A stretch of DNA of 64,000 bases from assembly GCF_019393635.1 (NCBI RefSeq), contig NC_057863.1, positions 32,141,357-32,205,356 on the forward strand, read 5' to 3'. A model generated the notes under the pieces. That model saw only the letters and a program-made list of their open reading frames with translations. It searched no databases and was not told the DNA's origin. Made by a program: the position numbers and the translations under genes. Positions 32,626 through 44,299 of the stretch are shown here, one piece after another (position 1 is the first letter of the stretch; each line of letters begins with the position of its first letter). The stretch is from Dromiciops gliroides (taxonomy: Eukaryota > Chordata > Mammalia > Microbiotheria > Microbiotheriidae).

Positions 32626-33071
32626 CTTGGGATTTCGTTTTAATCAGTCTAAGGAGTGCATCATGTGCTGTTCACCAAGTCATTCTTTATCAGCCTGGTT
32701 TACTAAAGGTAGCTAATGAGGCCAAGACAAGAGGGTCAATCCTTATATTATCTAATTAACTTTGTGCAGAGGAAACTTGTCCCCTGGATGTCACATTGGC
32801 TGTCTTGCTGATAGGCATAGAAATGAAGAAGCTTGAATGGCCCTGTAACAAGGGGTGTTGTGCATATCTATATGGGTCTGTCTAGGTCTTGCTCATAGGG
32901 AAGCGAGAATAGACATCTGTAGTGTCTCCTTCCTCCCACTCTTCTCCAAGGGAGACTGATCCCTGCCAGGAGGGAAAGCAGGAAGGTGGCCATTCTGCTG
33001 TCCATAGGGAAGGGCTGTGTGTCTTCAGGGCCAGAATAATCTTTATCTGCTCCCTTATATATTATTATTAT

Positions 33072-33211
33072 TTTAAGTGAAGCAATTGGGGTTAAGTGAC
33101 TTGCCCAGGGTCACACAGCTAGTAAGTGTTAAGTGTCTGAGGCCGGATTTGAACTCGGGTACTCCTGACTCTAGGGCCAGTGCTCTATCCACTGTGCCAC
33201 CTAGCTGACCC
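33072..33211 (-). mobile_element. WSINE1-like SINE
   Basis: Antisense copy flanked on both sides by TCCCTTATATATTATTA, a perfect 17-bp target-site duplication (left from 33051, right from 33212). Confidence 0.95.
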
Positions 33212-33583
33212 TCCCTTATATATTATTAGTCTAGGGGATATAATTTTTAGGATCAAGTCATAGCTCGTGATTGCTATTTCTTAACAGGGTAGGGTGAACC
33301 CCAAGCTATAGACCTGAAATGACCTTCTTTCCACAAAATATACTAGTTCTACAATGAACTCACCTAGAAAAGAGCAAAGAAACCCATTTATTGAATTTAA
33401 TAGCAAAAAAGAAATTAAATTTAAAACAAATTAAAAGAAAAAGAAATCAAGCAAGCTGGGAATAGGGACATGATTGAAGTTCTACATCTCAGCTACTTTC
33501 TAGAGTCTTTCTCTCCCTTCAGTGACCTGAAGAGAGGTTGAAATGGAGCATCTTCTCTTCCAGCATTGAAAGAGAGCAGATCT

Positions 33584-33743
33584 GGGGGCAGCTAGGTGGC
33601 ACAGTGGATAAAGCACCAGCCCTGGATTCAGGAGGACCTGAGTTCAAATCTGACCTCAGACACTTGACACTTACTAGCTGTGTGACCCTGGGCAAGTCAC
33701 TTAACCCTCATTGCCCTGCAAAAAAGAAAAAAGAAAAAAAAAC
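33584..33743 (+). mobile_element. WSINE1-like SINE, young copy
   Basis: Full-length sense copy with a near-consensus body and an A-rich tail. A perfect 16-bp target-site duplication, GAAAGAGAGCAGATCT, occupies 33568-33583 and 33744-33759. Perfect repeats argue for a recent insertion. Confidence 0.96.
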
Positions 33744-34299
33744 GAAAGAGAGCAGATCTCTTTTCTTTCTCTCCCTTATAATCTCCACCACTGAGGGGAG
33801 AGTCCAATACAAATGGCTCTTCAAGCTAAGGTTTACAGCACATTTACAAAATACACAGAAGAGAGCAGTAGTTATACATAAGAAGAGGGCTGTTGATACT
33901 GCTGAATTTAACATGCATTTGAATTTCACACATATTAAAAACAAGTTGTAGATCAAAGATTCAATACAATCCATTTTTCTGACTTTGTATATTGACATAT
34001 TTGTGTTTATTGATGATTTTCTAGTTAATAATAATTTTTAAAAATAGGATGGCTGGAATAAAGAAACTCATTGTCATTCCTAGAAGAACATATTTCTATT
34101 TGAGAACACAGACTCATGGGCCCATTTGTATATCAAGGACAGCATATTCATCTTACAAAAGCAATTAGTTATTATCCATTCATCTTACCCCCAGCTGAGT
34201 CTATGTTTATAACGAATCAGTTTCTTCAGATAAGACTTTTATTCCAGGATTCTGCTACTATATACAATTCTTTTCTGAATGTGGCAAAATCTATATCAA

Positions 34300-34775
34300 T
34301 CAATCAACAGGTATTTATTAATCACCAACTACAGACAAACACCATTCTGGGCCCTGGGAATACTAAGACAAAAGCAAAACCATCTCTGCTCTGGAATTTC
34401 TTACAATCTTGCTGGAAGAAAGAACACACCACAATATGGGTTTATGGAAAAATATGTAAAAGGTGATTTTTGGAAGATAGGCACTAGAACCAGAGGGGTG
34501 GGGGGCAGGATCAGGAAAAGATTCATATAGAAGGTAGTGCTTGAGTTAAGCCTTGGCCTAGGAGAGAAGGAAGCACATTTCAGGCATGGAGTATGTTAAG
34601 TACAAAAGCACCGAACTAGACTATGGACCATGATGTGTAAAGAACAGCATGGATACTCATTTATGTGAATGAAGAGAAGGTAATCTCTAAGAAAGCTGCA
34701 AAGTGAAGTTAGAGCCAGGCCAGAAAGGACTTTAAAGGCCAAACAAAGGAGTCATGAAATATTGACTAGGTATGC
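34300..34775 (-). mobile_element. L2 LINE 3' half (minus strand)
   Basis: Antisense L2: CAACAGGTATTTATTAATCACC, CATTCTGGGCCCTGGGAATACTAAG, AAGGAAGCACATTTCAGGCATGG and AGCCAGGCCAGAAAGGACTTTAAAGGCC. 33760-34290 before it and 34780-35780 after it are unassigned. Confidence 0.78.
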
Positions 34776-35929
34776 CTTCTTCTGTCAGAAACAACTCTAA
34801 AAGCGATAATTCATTCTAAGGAATGATGCTACTTTCTAAGGAATGGTGAAGAGAGTTTCCTGTGAAGCCAAAATTCAGAATATGAAAGCATAAAACAGGC
34901 ATTTACAGAGATATGAGACCATAATGAGTTTCCCGAGCTGAGCTAAAATAAACACAGGGAAGAGATAGACTGGGTTGGGAAGGGGAACCCTAAGTACAGA
35001 AGACATGAAAAGCTTGGCTGGGTAGGGGGTCTTGAGGTCCAGGTGAAGCTGTGGTCATTGGGGCTAACTGGGGATGGCAGCTGGGGGAGATAGTGCTGGC
35101 TTAGACAGGCTTGTTCTTAGGTGATTGGTCCAAGAATGTCACAGCCCTGTTTCATGACCTTAGAATGTGTCTTGCTTATGATATTTTTGCAGTATTGATG
35201 GAAGCAAGTGTTATATGGGGTATGCCACATATGGTTAGGGTTGGTTGACCCTTGGCAAGACTATGAAACAATTGCAATTTATCTTTTGGTTTGCTGCCCT
35301 TTTTGAGTCCCATTTTACAGTTTGTTGCCAGGTTTGGAAAGTAATTTATGAACTAATTTCAATACGTGTTCCACTAATGTGGCTTCAGATATTATTCCTT
35401 CTAGGGGTATTTGCATTTTACAGGAGTCTCTTAAGGAAAGAAAGCTTCAAGACTCAAAGACATGAATCTTTTACTAGCAGAATTTGAGAGAGCATAAGCC
35501 CATTATCCCCTACTCCCTAGCAATGGGATTCCAAGACTGAAGGAAGCCCAACAATATTATATAGACAGCAATCAGAGTTCAGAGTGGTCAGGAGTTAAGA
35601 AATCCAGGATAAATGATAGAGAAACAAGACAAAAGGGTCAGTTTAAAGGGAGGAGACATCTGTGGGTAGATTTCAGGGGCTTGGATGGGAAGAGATTTAA
35701 TAACTATTTTAATGAAAGTGTTTTCCTTGTTTATCCTATGGAGTTTATTTTGTGCATTTAAAAACATCAGGAGTCTATTTTTGTTGTTCAATTGTTTTTC
35801 AGTCATGTCTGAACCCATTTGATTCATTGTTACATAACTGTTAGTGCTGTGCAAGGGAATGATGTGATCTCTTCCCTAAGCTGGCAGGAGGAGGAAATAA
35901 AGGCTTGTCAAAGTAAACAAAATGAAACA

Positions 35930-36142
35930 GCCCTATTTGGGTTTTCTTGGCAAAGATACTGAAGTGATTTGCATTTCCTTCTCCAGGTCATTTTACAGAT
36001 GAGGAAACAAAGGCAAATAGGATTAAATGACTTGGTCAGGGTCACACAGCTAATAAATGTCTGAGTCTGGATTTGAACTCAGCAAGATAAGCTCCTGACT
36101 TCGGACACAGTGCTTTATGCACTGCTCTATTTAGCTGCCCCC
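35930..36142 (-). mobile_element. MAR1-type core-SINE (minus strand)
   Basis: CCCTATTTGGGTTTTCTTGGCAAAGATACTGAAGTG, TACAGATGAGGAAACAAAGGC, GGTCACACAGCTAATAAATGTCTGAG and the head TGCTCTATTTAGCTGCCCC. A detached tail piece, GTTGTTCAATTGTTTTTCAGTCATG, lies at 35783, separated by about 100 bp of other sequence. Confidence 0.8.
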
Positions 36143-37420
36143 TAGGTATGCATAGGATTCACCATAAAGCCAGAGAAACTCATGACCCAAAAAAGATTCA
36201 GAGCCTCTAGTTTCAAGCCTTGACAATCTTAGACTGAGACACTTTCTTAGAAAGAAGACTCATATTTGCCTGAGCAATATCTAAGTCCCAAGGGTCTTGG
36301 TTCAGGAAGATCTGAACTCTTAGGTACAGAGAAGAAGTTGCATTTATTTGGGGGCAGGAAATGAGAAAAAAGTGGACAAGGGGAGGCTCTGAGCCCCCCT
36401 TGGGGCTCATTAGTGGAACACGTATTTAAACAGGCAGTCTTTATAGAGCTCTGATAACCTACTACTTTGTCAGCCTCAAGGGGAAGGCACAAGTACAGCT
36501 AAGTCTTGATTAGTATGACCAACCTGTCCCCGGAAAGTGGTTGCCTTATTTGAATTTGCACTGCATATTTCCATTGGTCTGGAACCAATGACCATATTTT
36601 ACATAACTAAATTTTAAAATAGTGTGAATTATATTAGTGTAATTAATATAAATTGAAATAGTGTAATTAGTCAATTATAAGTAACCATTGCAGGGATTCA
36701 TTATTTGTACTAATGTGAACCTAGTTTTCTCCCTTCTATACAGAACCACCTAAATATTGTGTACCTTTGTGTCATGACACTTAAAATGGGTACCTGACTT
36801 TCTCCATGATGAACTATTCTTTCAAATGAACATCTTCAAATGCCATTGTATACAGCTATAGCAGCTAGCAAACAACCCATCATGACTTAATAAGTTAATC
36901 ATTACCAAAAGAGGTGAATTATTGAACTACTTCTAATATCACTGACTTTCAACATTGGAAAAAAATGAGAGCAACAGAGACCACTTGTCATGCAGCAATC
37001 GGAGATAATGTGAGTCACTTTGAGCAAAATCATTATGCCAGGAGGAGAACAGCAATAGGTGTTGTGGGCAGCAGCAACAGCTTTAGATACTATCTAAAGA
37101 TGGAACTTTCAATCACATTGGGAGGAACTGCCAGTCACATTAAAAAGATAAACAAAAACTCCCAACATTTACAGTCCCGGAAACATACTGTCAAAATCAT
37201 CTTTGAGTATCTAAAATTTCAAAGATTATGGTGTGATTTCAGTACCTTCCCTAGTTTAATAAATGGTGGGAATTTACATAGGTCACAGGCTGATTTTAAG
37301 CCTTGGGATAAGCTCATACTTGGCTACCATGAATATAAACACTTGAACTAGACTGATTTTATGGAGGCAGACCTATTGTCAGGACTTGAGATCTAGTTGC
37401 TAGATTATCCAACAAAGAGG
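36143..37420. other. Repeat-poor unassigned stretch with a 128-codon open frame
   Basis: No recognised repeat. The plus-strand frame 36965-37351 (128 codons, starting MRATETTCHAAIGDN) has no family I recognise, no CpG-rich promoter and no splice context. It is probably chance, but the surrounding sequence is not obviously repeat-derived either. Confidence 0.4.
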
Positions 37421-37424
37421 CAAA

Positions 37425-37865
37425 TCTTTTTTTAATATAATGCTTTATTTTCCCCCAATTACATGTTGGAACATTTTTAAAAATTTTTTTGTTATGAGTT
37501 CCAAATTCTATCCCTATATTCCTCCCTCTCTTCTTCCTTCCCTGAGAAGGTAAGCAATCTGATATAGATTACACATGTGTAATCGTGTGAAACATTTCCA
37601 TACTAGTCATTTGGTGGAAGAAGCCTTGAATAAGAAAGAAAGAAAAGAAGTGAAAAATAGCATGCTTTAGTCTGTATTCAGACAATATCAATTCTTTTTG
37701 GGGGGTGGGGGGTGCATCATAAGTCCTTTGGGATTCTCTTGGATCATTGTATTGCTGAGAATAGCTAAGTCATTTACAATTCTTCATTGTACAATATTGC
37801 TGTTACTGTGAACAATGTTTCCTGGTTCTGCTCACTTCACTATGATTCAGCTCATGTAAGTTAAA
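37425..37865 (-). mobile_element. LINE-1 3' end (minus strand)
   Basis: Starts with the reversed L1 3' end (TTTATTTTCCCCCAATTACATG) and continues through GGTAAGCAATCTGATATAG, AAGTCCTTTGGGATTCTCTTGGATC and CAATGTTTCCTGGTTCTGCTCAC, the same order as at 30.1 and 47.6 kb. 37870-38520 beyond it is unassigned. Confidence 0.88.
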
Positions 37866-38524
37866 GAGGCTTACTAATCTAATAATCAATTTTCTTTGGT
37901 TTGGGGGTTGATTTCAAATGGGTTACCTTTCAAAAGGATGGAAGAGAAGTTGTGAGATTTCTGCCTCTCTGGCTTCTCTCTATCAATGAAGACAAACCCT
38001 AGGCAAGTGATGCAAATGCTAATTTTACTCAGATACATCCTGTCCATCCAGCTAGAATGCCCTTTGCCCCAGCCTTCTTACTCTTCTCTGCCTAGCCACA
38101 TTCTACCCAGCTACATTTTATCTTTCCAGGAACATCATCTCTGACCAACTCAAGCTCAAATGAGCTCAATGTCTTCCATCTCAATTCTTGTATAAATAAT
38201 GCCATGTTCAGTTCCCTTAGCTGTGCCAGATGACAACTCTGAATTGTTACTTTAAATTATTATTTTAATATTCACAAAGTCTGACTCTGATGCTTTAGAG
38301 TAGTGAGGTAGAGCCTATGGGATCTTGAAAGCTTCGGTTCTATTATGTTGGAAAGGCTCCTGGTAGAATTCTGGTTGTGCTCGGACTATGTTTTCTCACT
38401 ATTGTGAGCTAAGTATGGTAGACTCAGCATCAGTTGGCTGGTTACCTGGTGATGAATTCTTTGACCATTCATCAAGGGAATGCCTGACAAAAGTCTGAGA
38501 AGGGAAGAGACCAATTTTCCCAAA

Positions 38525-38705
38525 TAATCATAGCATCCCAGAATCTCAGAGTTGCAAGATCCTACCTGTACCTGAAGAATTCTCTCTGCATCATGCCTGA
38601 TATGATATTCCAGAACCACTGATTAAAGTTTTCCAGGGGCAATCCATTCCACTCATCAATACCTCTCATGGTTAAAGTTTTCCTTAAAATCAAATTGAAA
38701 ACCTT
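38525..38705 (-). mobile_element. L3/CR1 LINE 3' end (minus strand)
   Basis: CATCCCAGAATCTCAGAGTTGCAAGATCC, TACCTGAAGAATTCTCTCTGCATCATGCC and GGGGCAATCCATTCCACTC follow the antisense L3 3'-end order. Confidence 0.75.
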
Positions 38706-38860
38706 TCCCACAAACAAAATTAACACATGAGAAGGAACATGGTTGATAGAGAAAAAAATCCACATCAAACATCTCTGATGAGGGTTTGACATCCAGGATA
38801 TTTTGGAAACTAACATAAATTTAAGACTAACTCCCATTCCCCACTAAAGAAGCAGTCAAG

Positions 38861-39010
38861 AGGGCAGCTAGATGGCGAAGTGGATAAAGCACCAGCCCCA
38901 GATTCAGGAGGACCTGAGTTCAAATCCAGACCCAGACACTTGACATTTACTAGCTGTGTGACCCTGGGCAAGTCACTTAACCCTCATTGCTCCACCAAAA
39001 AAAAAAAAAA
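38861..39010 (+). mobile_element. WSINE1-like SINE
   Basis: Sense copy with an A tail. AAAGAAGCAGTCAAGA precedes and AAAGAAGCAGTCAAAG follows, a target-site duplication of about 14 bp. Confidence 0.93.
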
Positions 39011-39034
39011 GAAGCAGTCAAAGAACAACAAATA

Positions 39035-39145
39035 TTTCTTTAAAAAAAACCACATTTTTTATTTTCAGTTCCAAATATTCTCCCTTCTTCCACTCTTCTT
39101 CCACCCATTGAAAAAGCAAGAAATATAATACCCAATACACATATG
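39035..39145 (-). mobile_element. LINE-1 3'-terminal fragment (minus strand)
   Basis: CACATTTTTTATTTTCAGTTCCAAATATTCTCCC and CACATATGAAGTTGTACAG resemble the start of the minus-strand L1 at 8520. It is truncated after about 110 bp. Confidence 0.65.
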
Positions 39146-39159
39146 AAGTTGTACAGCCA

Positions 39160-39845
39160 TTAAACAAACACTTTTTTTAAAATTGCAAATTATTAATAAA
39201 CATATTCGAAAAGTGGTCTGTCACTAAAAATAAGAGAAATGCATATCAAAATAACTAAGATTTCACCTTAGGGCCAAAAAAAATGGAAAAGATAACAAAA
39301 TATGGAAATAGTCTATGGTGGGGATATTGTGGAAAAACTGGCATCCTGATAAACTGTTAATGGAACTATGAGTTGGTAGAAGCATTCTGGAAAACAATTT
39401 GAAATTATGAAAATAAAGTGACTAAAAAGTTCTTACTGATTGAAACCTAGATGCCATTGCTGCCTAGGCAAATACCCCAAGTAGGCCAATGATGAAAAGA
39501 AAACCCTTATAAACATCAGAATATTTCTAACAGCACTTTTTGCATCATTAAAGAACTGGAAATGTAGATATTCATGGATTAAGGAATGACTTAATAATTT
39601 GTGTTACATGAATGTCTTGAAACACTATTTTGTGGTAAGAAACAATGAGCATGATAAATACAGAGAAGCTTGGAATGACTTACATGAATTGATATAAAGT
39701 AAAGCAAGAAGAGCAAGGGGGAAAATACACAATAACTACAGCAATGTTAGTGAAAAGAACAACCATCACAAAAAAATAGAAAATAGGATATTGTGAAATT
39801 ATAAAGAAAAAGCATGGCTCCAAAGAAAAGAAAGGAGAAGTCACC
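39160..39845 (+). mobile_element. LINE-1 ORF2 C-terminal remnant
   Basis: AAAAATAAGAGAAATGCATATCAAAATAAC, GGAAAACAATTTGAAATTATG and ATTTCTAACAGCACTTTTTGC are the decayed equivalents of the ORF2 C-terminal passages seen intact at 48.5-49.1 kb. Many frameshifts are present. Confidence 0.78.
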
Positions 39846-40000
39846 TTCCTATATATCTTTGTAGAAGTTGGTAGACAACAGTGCATATATAAACAAACAA
39901 ACAAATGCCAGGTAATTTCCTAGGGGAAGCACAGTGCCAAAGTTCTGAAAGCCCTTCCAGTTGGCTGAGACTCGACTCTGCTTGTTTTTACCTTTGAGAG

Positions 40001-40526
40001 TGTGAGAAAATAATGGGATTTGGCAGATACTCAAAGGCCCACCTGGAGATTGATTTAAATTGATTGAATTAAGTGAGTGATTGACTTTGCTGATTAGTCT
40101 ACTTCAAATTAATTAGATTGTAACCACACCTGGCTAGCCCTTAAGAGGTATTGTTCTCAGAAGCTAAGGACTTTGAACTCAACTTGAGACCATCTTCAAG
40201 TCCAGTGAACCAATGGATTTGGATGATGCTAACCAATCAACCTGAAGCAATGTGTAATGACCACCTCTGCTCCAGACCTATAAAAAGCTTCCACACTAAG
40301 TTTGAGGGGCAGTTTGTGGTTGAAGCAGGCTCATGGTGGAGGACTTGAGAAAGAACCAGACCAGGCTGGAACTCTAGGCTAGATAGGCCTTTTCTTAACT
40401 TTCTGAACTACAGATGTTTTCCTTTTTACTAATACCTAGTATGCTTTAATAAATGCTTAATGCCCAAAGACTGGTGCTAAAGCTTCTAATTTAAGAGGAC
40501 CACACATTTAAATTTTAAACATCACA
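40001..40526 (+). mobile_element. Solo ERV LTR with TATA box, poly(A) signal and target duplication
   Basis: A 526-bp element from TGTGAGAAAATAATGGG to AACATCACA, flanked by AGAG on both sides (39997-40000, 40527-40530). TATAAAAAG at 40279-40287 is a plausible U3 promoter and AATAAA at 40448-40453 a poly(A) signal, in the correct LTR order. No internal retroviral sequence is attached. It is fairly intact and could still act as a promoter. Confidence 0.82.
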
Positions 40527-40530
40527 AGAG

Positions 40531-41690
40531 CCCAGGGATATCTACATTTCATGGCAATGAGGAATTAGAGTAGGACTTTAGTGAAGGATTATACAAATAA
40601 TTTGTATCTGTTAAACATACATGATTTAAAAGATATTTATTTGTTCAATTTCTTCTCAATATCTTCCAGATTTCATACTATAATCAAGCCCGATTATAAG
40701 CCTGGTCCCAAATTTAAAGTATAAGACAATGAACAATTTTGAACTCTCCTGAACACAAGGATTTTTGACTGGTCTAGAGCAGAATTGTTCACAGAGGATA
40801 ATAAATAATAATAACAAGGGTAAATTCAACAAATAGGGGTTTTTAATACACAGGGAGGAAAGTACTGGCAGGTTTTTTTCTTTGACATTTTTGATAGAGC
40901 CTAGGTCTTCCAGGATTTTCTCCTTTTCTTGTATGGGACAGGGTAAAGCAGAAATGCCTGGACCTCTGAAAAATTTTTCTGCCCCAGTGATTTCACAATA
41001 TCATTTAGAATTCTTCCCAATGCATGGTTGACAATAAGCAATAAAATATTCCATATCTTCTGTGATGTATGCATCTAGATAAAATCCCAAATTGACTACT
41101 TACAAGCTTATCTATTGCTACAGGTGGACTATGGGTTGCATTTGAAGAACACGTGGACAAAATCACCTTAAACTTTGATTTGATTTTAGATTCTGGAGGA
41201 AATGCTGGCAGCGTGCACCTTGAGTTATAGCTTCAGATAAGTGAACGAGCTGCCTGTCTTGCACTGACTTCCAAAAGATGAATTAATATTCCCACAACTC
41301 TCAGATTAAAATTGGCTTCATGACAGATTTGAGAAACATTCTTCTCCATTTTCCTGGGATTGATTCATTTAAATTATTTGTTGCTTTAAAGAGTAACTAT
41401 GACACTCAAAGACAGCCTTCCCCTCTGGGACCTCTAAAGAGTGTTTGTAATAAGACACATTAAACTAGACAAAAAGGATCATGCTACATTTTGCCAGCAT
41501 TGGGTAAAATAAATGTGTTTGCTATGAAATATTGAGTATGTGCTGGGCTTCCTAGTGTGTCAGGTTTGATTCAGACTACTGAGTAGGAACATATAAGCTT
41601 TATTTAGGCAGGGACTTGAATAGGATTGAATATAGACTGCTCAAACTGGAGGGATCTTACAATTCATGAAGAGTCCTTTGTAGATTAGTG
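40531..41690. other. Repeat-poor unassigned stretch
   Basis: About 1.1 kb with no recognised transposon or gene. The sequence is of ordinary complexity and could hold regulatory DNA, but nothing specific is visible. Confidence 0.45.
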
Positions 41691-41810
41691 CATTGTCTTT
41701 TAAAAGATTTGGATTAGGCTTCTTGAGGGCAGACTGTTTTTGTTTGTATATCCATTACCAGCATTAAGCACAGTCTCTAGCACATAAGAGGTGCTTAACA
41801 ATGATCTCTC
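41690..41810 (+). mobile_element. L2 LINE 3' tail
   Basis: GGCTTCTTGAGGGCAGACTG, TATATCCATTACCAGCATTAAGCACAGTCTCTAGCACATAAGAGGTGCTTAAC is the sense L2 terminus. Confidence 0.75.
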
Positions 41811-41930
41811 TGTTTCTGTCTCTCTCTCTCTCTGTGTTTTTCTCTCCCCGACCCTCCTTCCTTCCCTCTCCCTCCCTCCCCCTTCTGTCTCTGTATGTCT
41901 GTCTCTCTCTCTTTTGCTCTCTCCTTTTTC
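41808..41930. repeat. CT-rich simple repeat
   Basis: About 120 bp of CTCT/CCTT/CTGT units following the L2 tail. 41940-43120 beyond it is unassigned; 42110-42460 is pyrimidine-rich and may be an old LINE fragment. Confidence 0.9.
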
Positions 41931-43124
41931 TTTATAACTACAACAACCCCTGAGTCTTGTCATAAGGCAAAGGAACAGGGATAACATGGTAATTTAGTAG
42001 ACCCCTGTTGGCCAGTTACCACTGACCGAGATGCCTGACTTGACCTCCTTGTAGGTTCAATGCCTTTTCCCCTAGTATTTGAGAGAAAGGAGACTACCAC
42101 TGCTGTCCTCATGGCATCTTACTATCCCTGTCTTAGAGCTTGTAAACTCCAATGTCCTCCCAATCCTGAGAGCTCACTTTCTACTGAAGGGAAAGCTGCT
42201 TTCCCCCTGTTACTGCTCCCGCTCTCTCCTCTTTATCGCAGAACCAGACCTCCTGAGTCCCTCTCCTCCTCTGTTCTTTGTTTTCCTGAGGCCTCATTCT
42301 ATCATGAACAAACTTGCCTTCATCTGAACTTTTCACATTCATTCCATCTTCTCCCACTCACAAAAGCCTTCCTTCTTAACCTGTTCAACCATATATTACC
42401 CTCTGCCATTAAATCTCTTGCCTCCTATTTGTCCTGTCTGATGACACCTTGCCTATGATCAATCTGGGCTTTTTAAAAATTATAAATGTAATGGTCATCA
42501 ACAAATCAGACAGTCCAACATACATAAAGGAACCAAAAAGAGAATTGGATATGAAACCTTGGCATTATCTTATGTAGTTTTTTTAAAGCGCATATTAAAT
42601 TTAACAAGGAAGTAACAACTTTGCTTTGTGTCATTTGTCCCTTTTTGAACTGCTCTTTGTTTTCTAAAATAGATTCACAATAAAAAATACATATGTATAC
42701 GTGTACACCATACTTATAACATGTACATACACATGCATATTGCATATTTGCACATGTGAAATGTGAAAATTAAGTATACATGTGAAAATACATGTGAAAA
42801 TTAAGTATTATTTATGTATTTTATATTTTTATTCTACTCTGTAATTAATTCTATTCTAACCAATCATGTTACCTTCACCCCTGTGATTCTGCCAACCCTG
42901 TAACTAATTGTATTATTTCCTCACTTACCCTGTTCTGCTCTTTGTTCTATGCTTATAAAAAAGAAGTTGCATTTTCATTTTAAGGTCTTTTGGCTGATTG
43001 TGGCAGTCATTAGACCTGTTTTATTGTCAGTTAGCACTCCTGTTAAAAATGTTATCCTGCTTGGAGAAAACATGCCTCAATCTACCTTTGTTGAATTTCA
43101 CTGGCAACAATGTGTCTACATACA

Positions 43125-43279
43125 TATTTGTACCTATACAATGTATATACACAAGTATATATACACATGCATATATAATGTATAGACATATATACACATA
43201 TACATCTATATGTTAGAAAACAAAACAAAGGGCAGAAAGGTACAAGGGACATAAGCCAGGCAATGTTGTTACAACCTTG

Positions 43280-43315
<36 letters not shown>

Positions 43316-43320
43316 ATGCA
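43125..43320. repeat. TATACA-rich block and (CA)n microsatellite
   Basis: Imperfect TATACACA repeats at 43130-43215 and a perfect (CA)n at about 43279-43314. Confidence 0.93.
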
Positions 43321-43445
43321 TTTCTGGCACTTTATACTGACTTCCCCCTTTGCCCACAATAGAAGCTCTCCCTTATAGTAAATTAACATTGTGGCTATAT
43401 CTGAAAATGCACGTGACCTCATGCACTTTGGGGTTTTTTTGTTTG

Positions 43446-43613
43446 TTTGTTTGTTTGGGGTTTTTTTTTTTTTTTTGGTGAGGCAATTGGGATTAAGTGA
43501 CTTGCCCCAGGGTCACACAGCTAGTAAGTGTCAAGTGTCTGAGGTCGGATTTGAACTCAGGTCCTCCTGAATCCAGGGCCAGTGCTTTATCTACTGTGCC
43601 ACCTAGCTGCCCC
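43446..43613 (-). mobile_element. WSINE1-like SINE
   Basis: Antisense full-length copy with a T-rich (GTTT)n tail. CCTCATGCACTTTG precedes the tail and CCTCCTGCATTTTG follows the head, a diverged target-site duplication. Confidence 0.93.
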
Positions 43614-43719
43614 CCTCCTGCATTTTGAATGCATCTCCTCTTGGCAGTGAGGCAGGAACTTCATTATGAATCTTTCATGGGATGTCTGTTCTCCTGAGAT
43701 TACTTTCCATTTACACCAT

Positions 43720-43815
43720 GTGTAGAAGGTGAGCTCCTTGAGGGTTCTGTTTTTGCCTTTCTTTTTATCCCTGGTGCTTAGCACATAGTAGGTGCTTAAT
43801 AAATGCTTGATGATC
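43720..43815 (+). mobile_element. L2 LINE 3' tail
   Basis: GGTGAGCTCCTTGAGGGTTC, TATCCCTGGTGCTTAGCACATAGTAGGTGCTTAATAAATGCTTGATG is a textbook L2 terminus. Confidence 0.88.
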
Positions 43816-43869
43816 ATGGTAATGATGATGAGGCACTGCATTGGTCAAAGCTATGAAATCCTTCAGAGT

Positions 43870-44290
43870 TGTTTCCCTTTACATTATAGTGATTATCAGG
43901 TAAATTGTTCTCCTATTTCTGCTCATTTAACTCTGCTTCAGTTCACACAACTCTTCCTAATTCAGCACTTCTGATTCACTAGTTCCTATGAAGCAATAAT
44001 ATTCTATTATATTAATATATCATAATTTCTTCATCTATTCCCCACTGATGGGCACTCATTTTATTTCTAGTTCTTTGACACTAACAAAACCTTTATTTGT
44101 ACTTTTGTGTGTGTGTATGGCAATGAGGGTTAAGTGACTTGCCTGAGGTCACACAGCTAATAAGTGTCAAGTGTCTGAGGCCAGATTTGAACTCAGGTCC
44201 TCCTGAAATCAGGGCCGGTGCTTTATCCACTTCACCATCTAGCTGCCCCTGTACTTATTTTTTTCCTTTGCCTTTGACACCCTTTTGCCC
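43870..44290 (-). mobile_element. LINE-1 3' fragment (minus strand), split by a SINE
   Basis: CTCCTATTTCTGCTCATTTAAC, TATTCTATTATATTAATATATC and CCACTGATGGGCACTCATTTTATTTC are decayed minus-strand L1 ORF2 3' sequence. A WSINE occupies 44117-44249. Confidence 0.7.
44117..44249 (-). mobile_element. WSINE1-like SINE
   Basis: Antisense copy from GGCAATGAGGGTTAAG to CATCTAGCTGCCCC, placed inside the L1 fragment. The flanks TTTGTACTTTTG and CTGTACTTATTT are weakly similar. Confidence 0.9.
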
Positions 44291-44299
44291 GAGTCCAAC

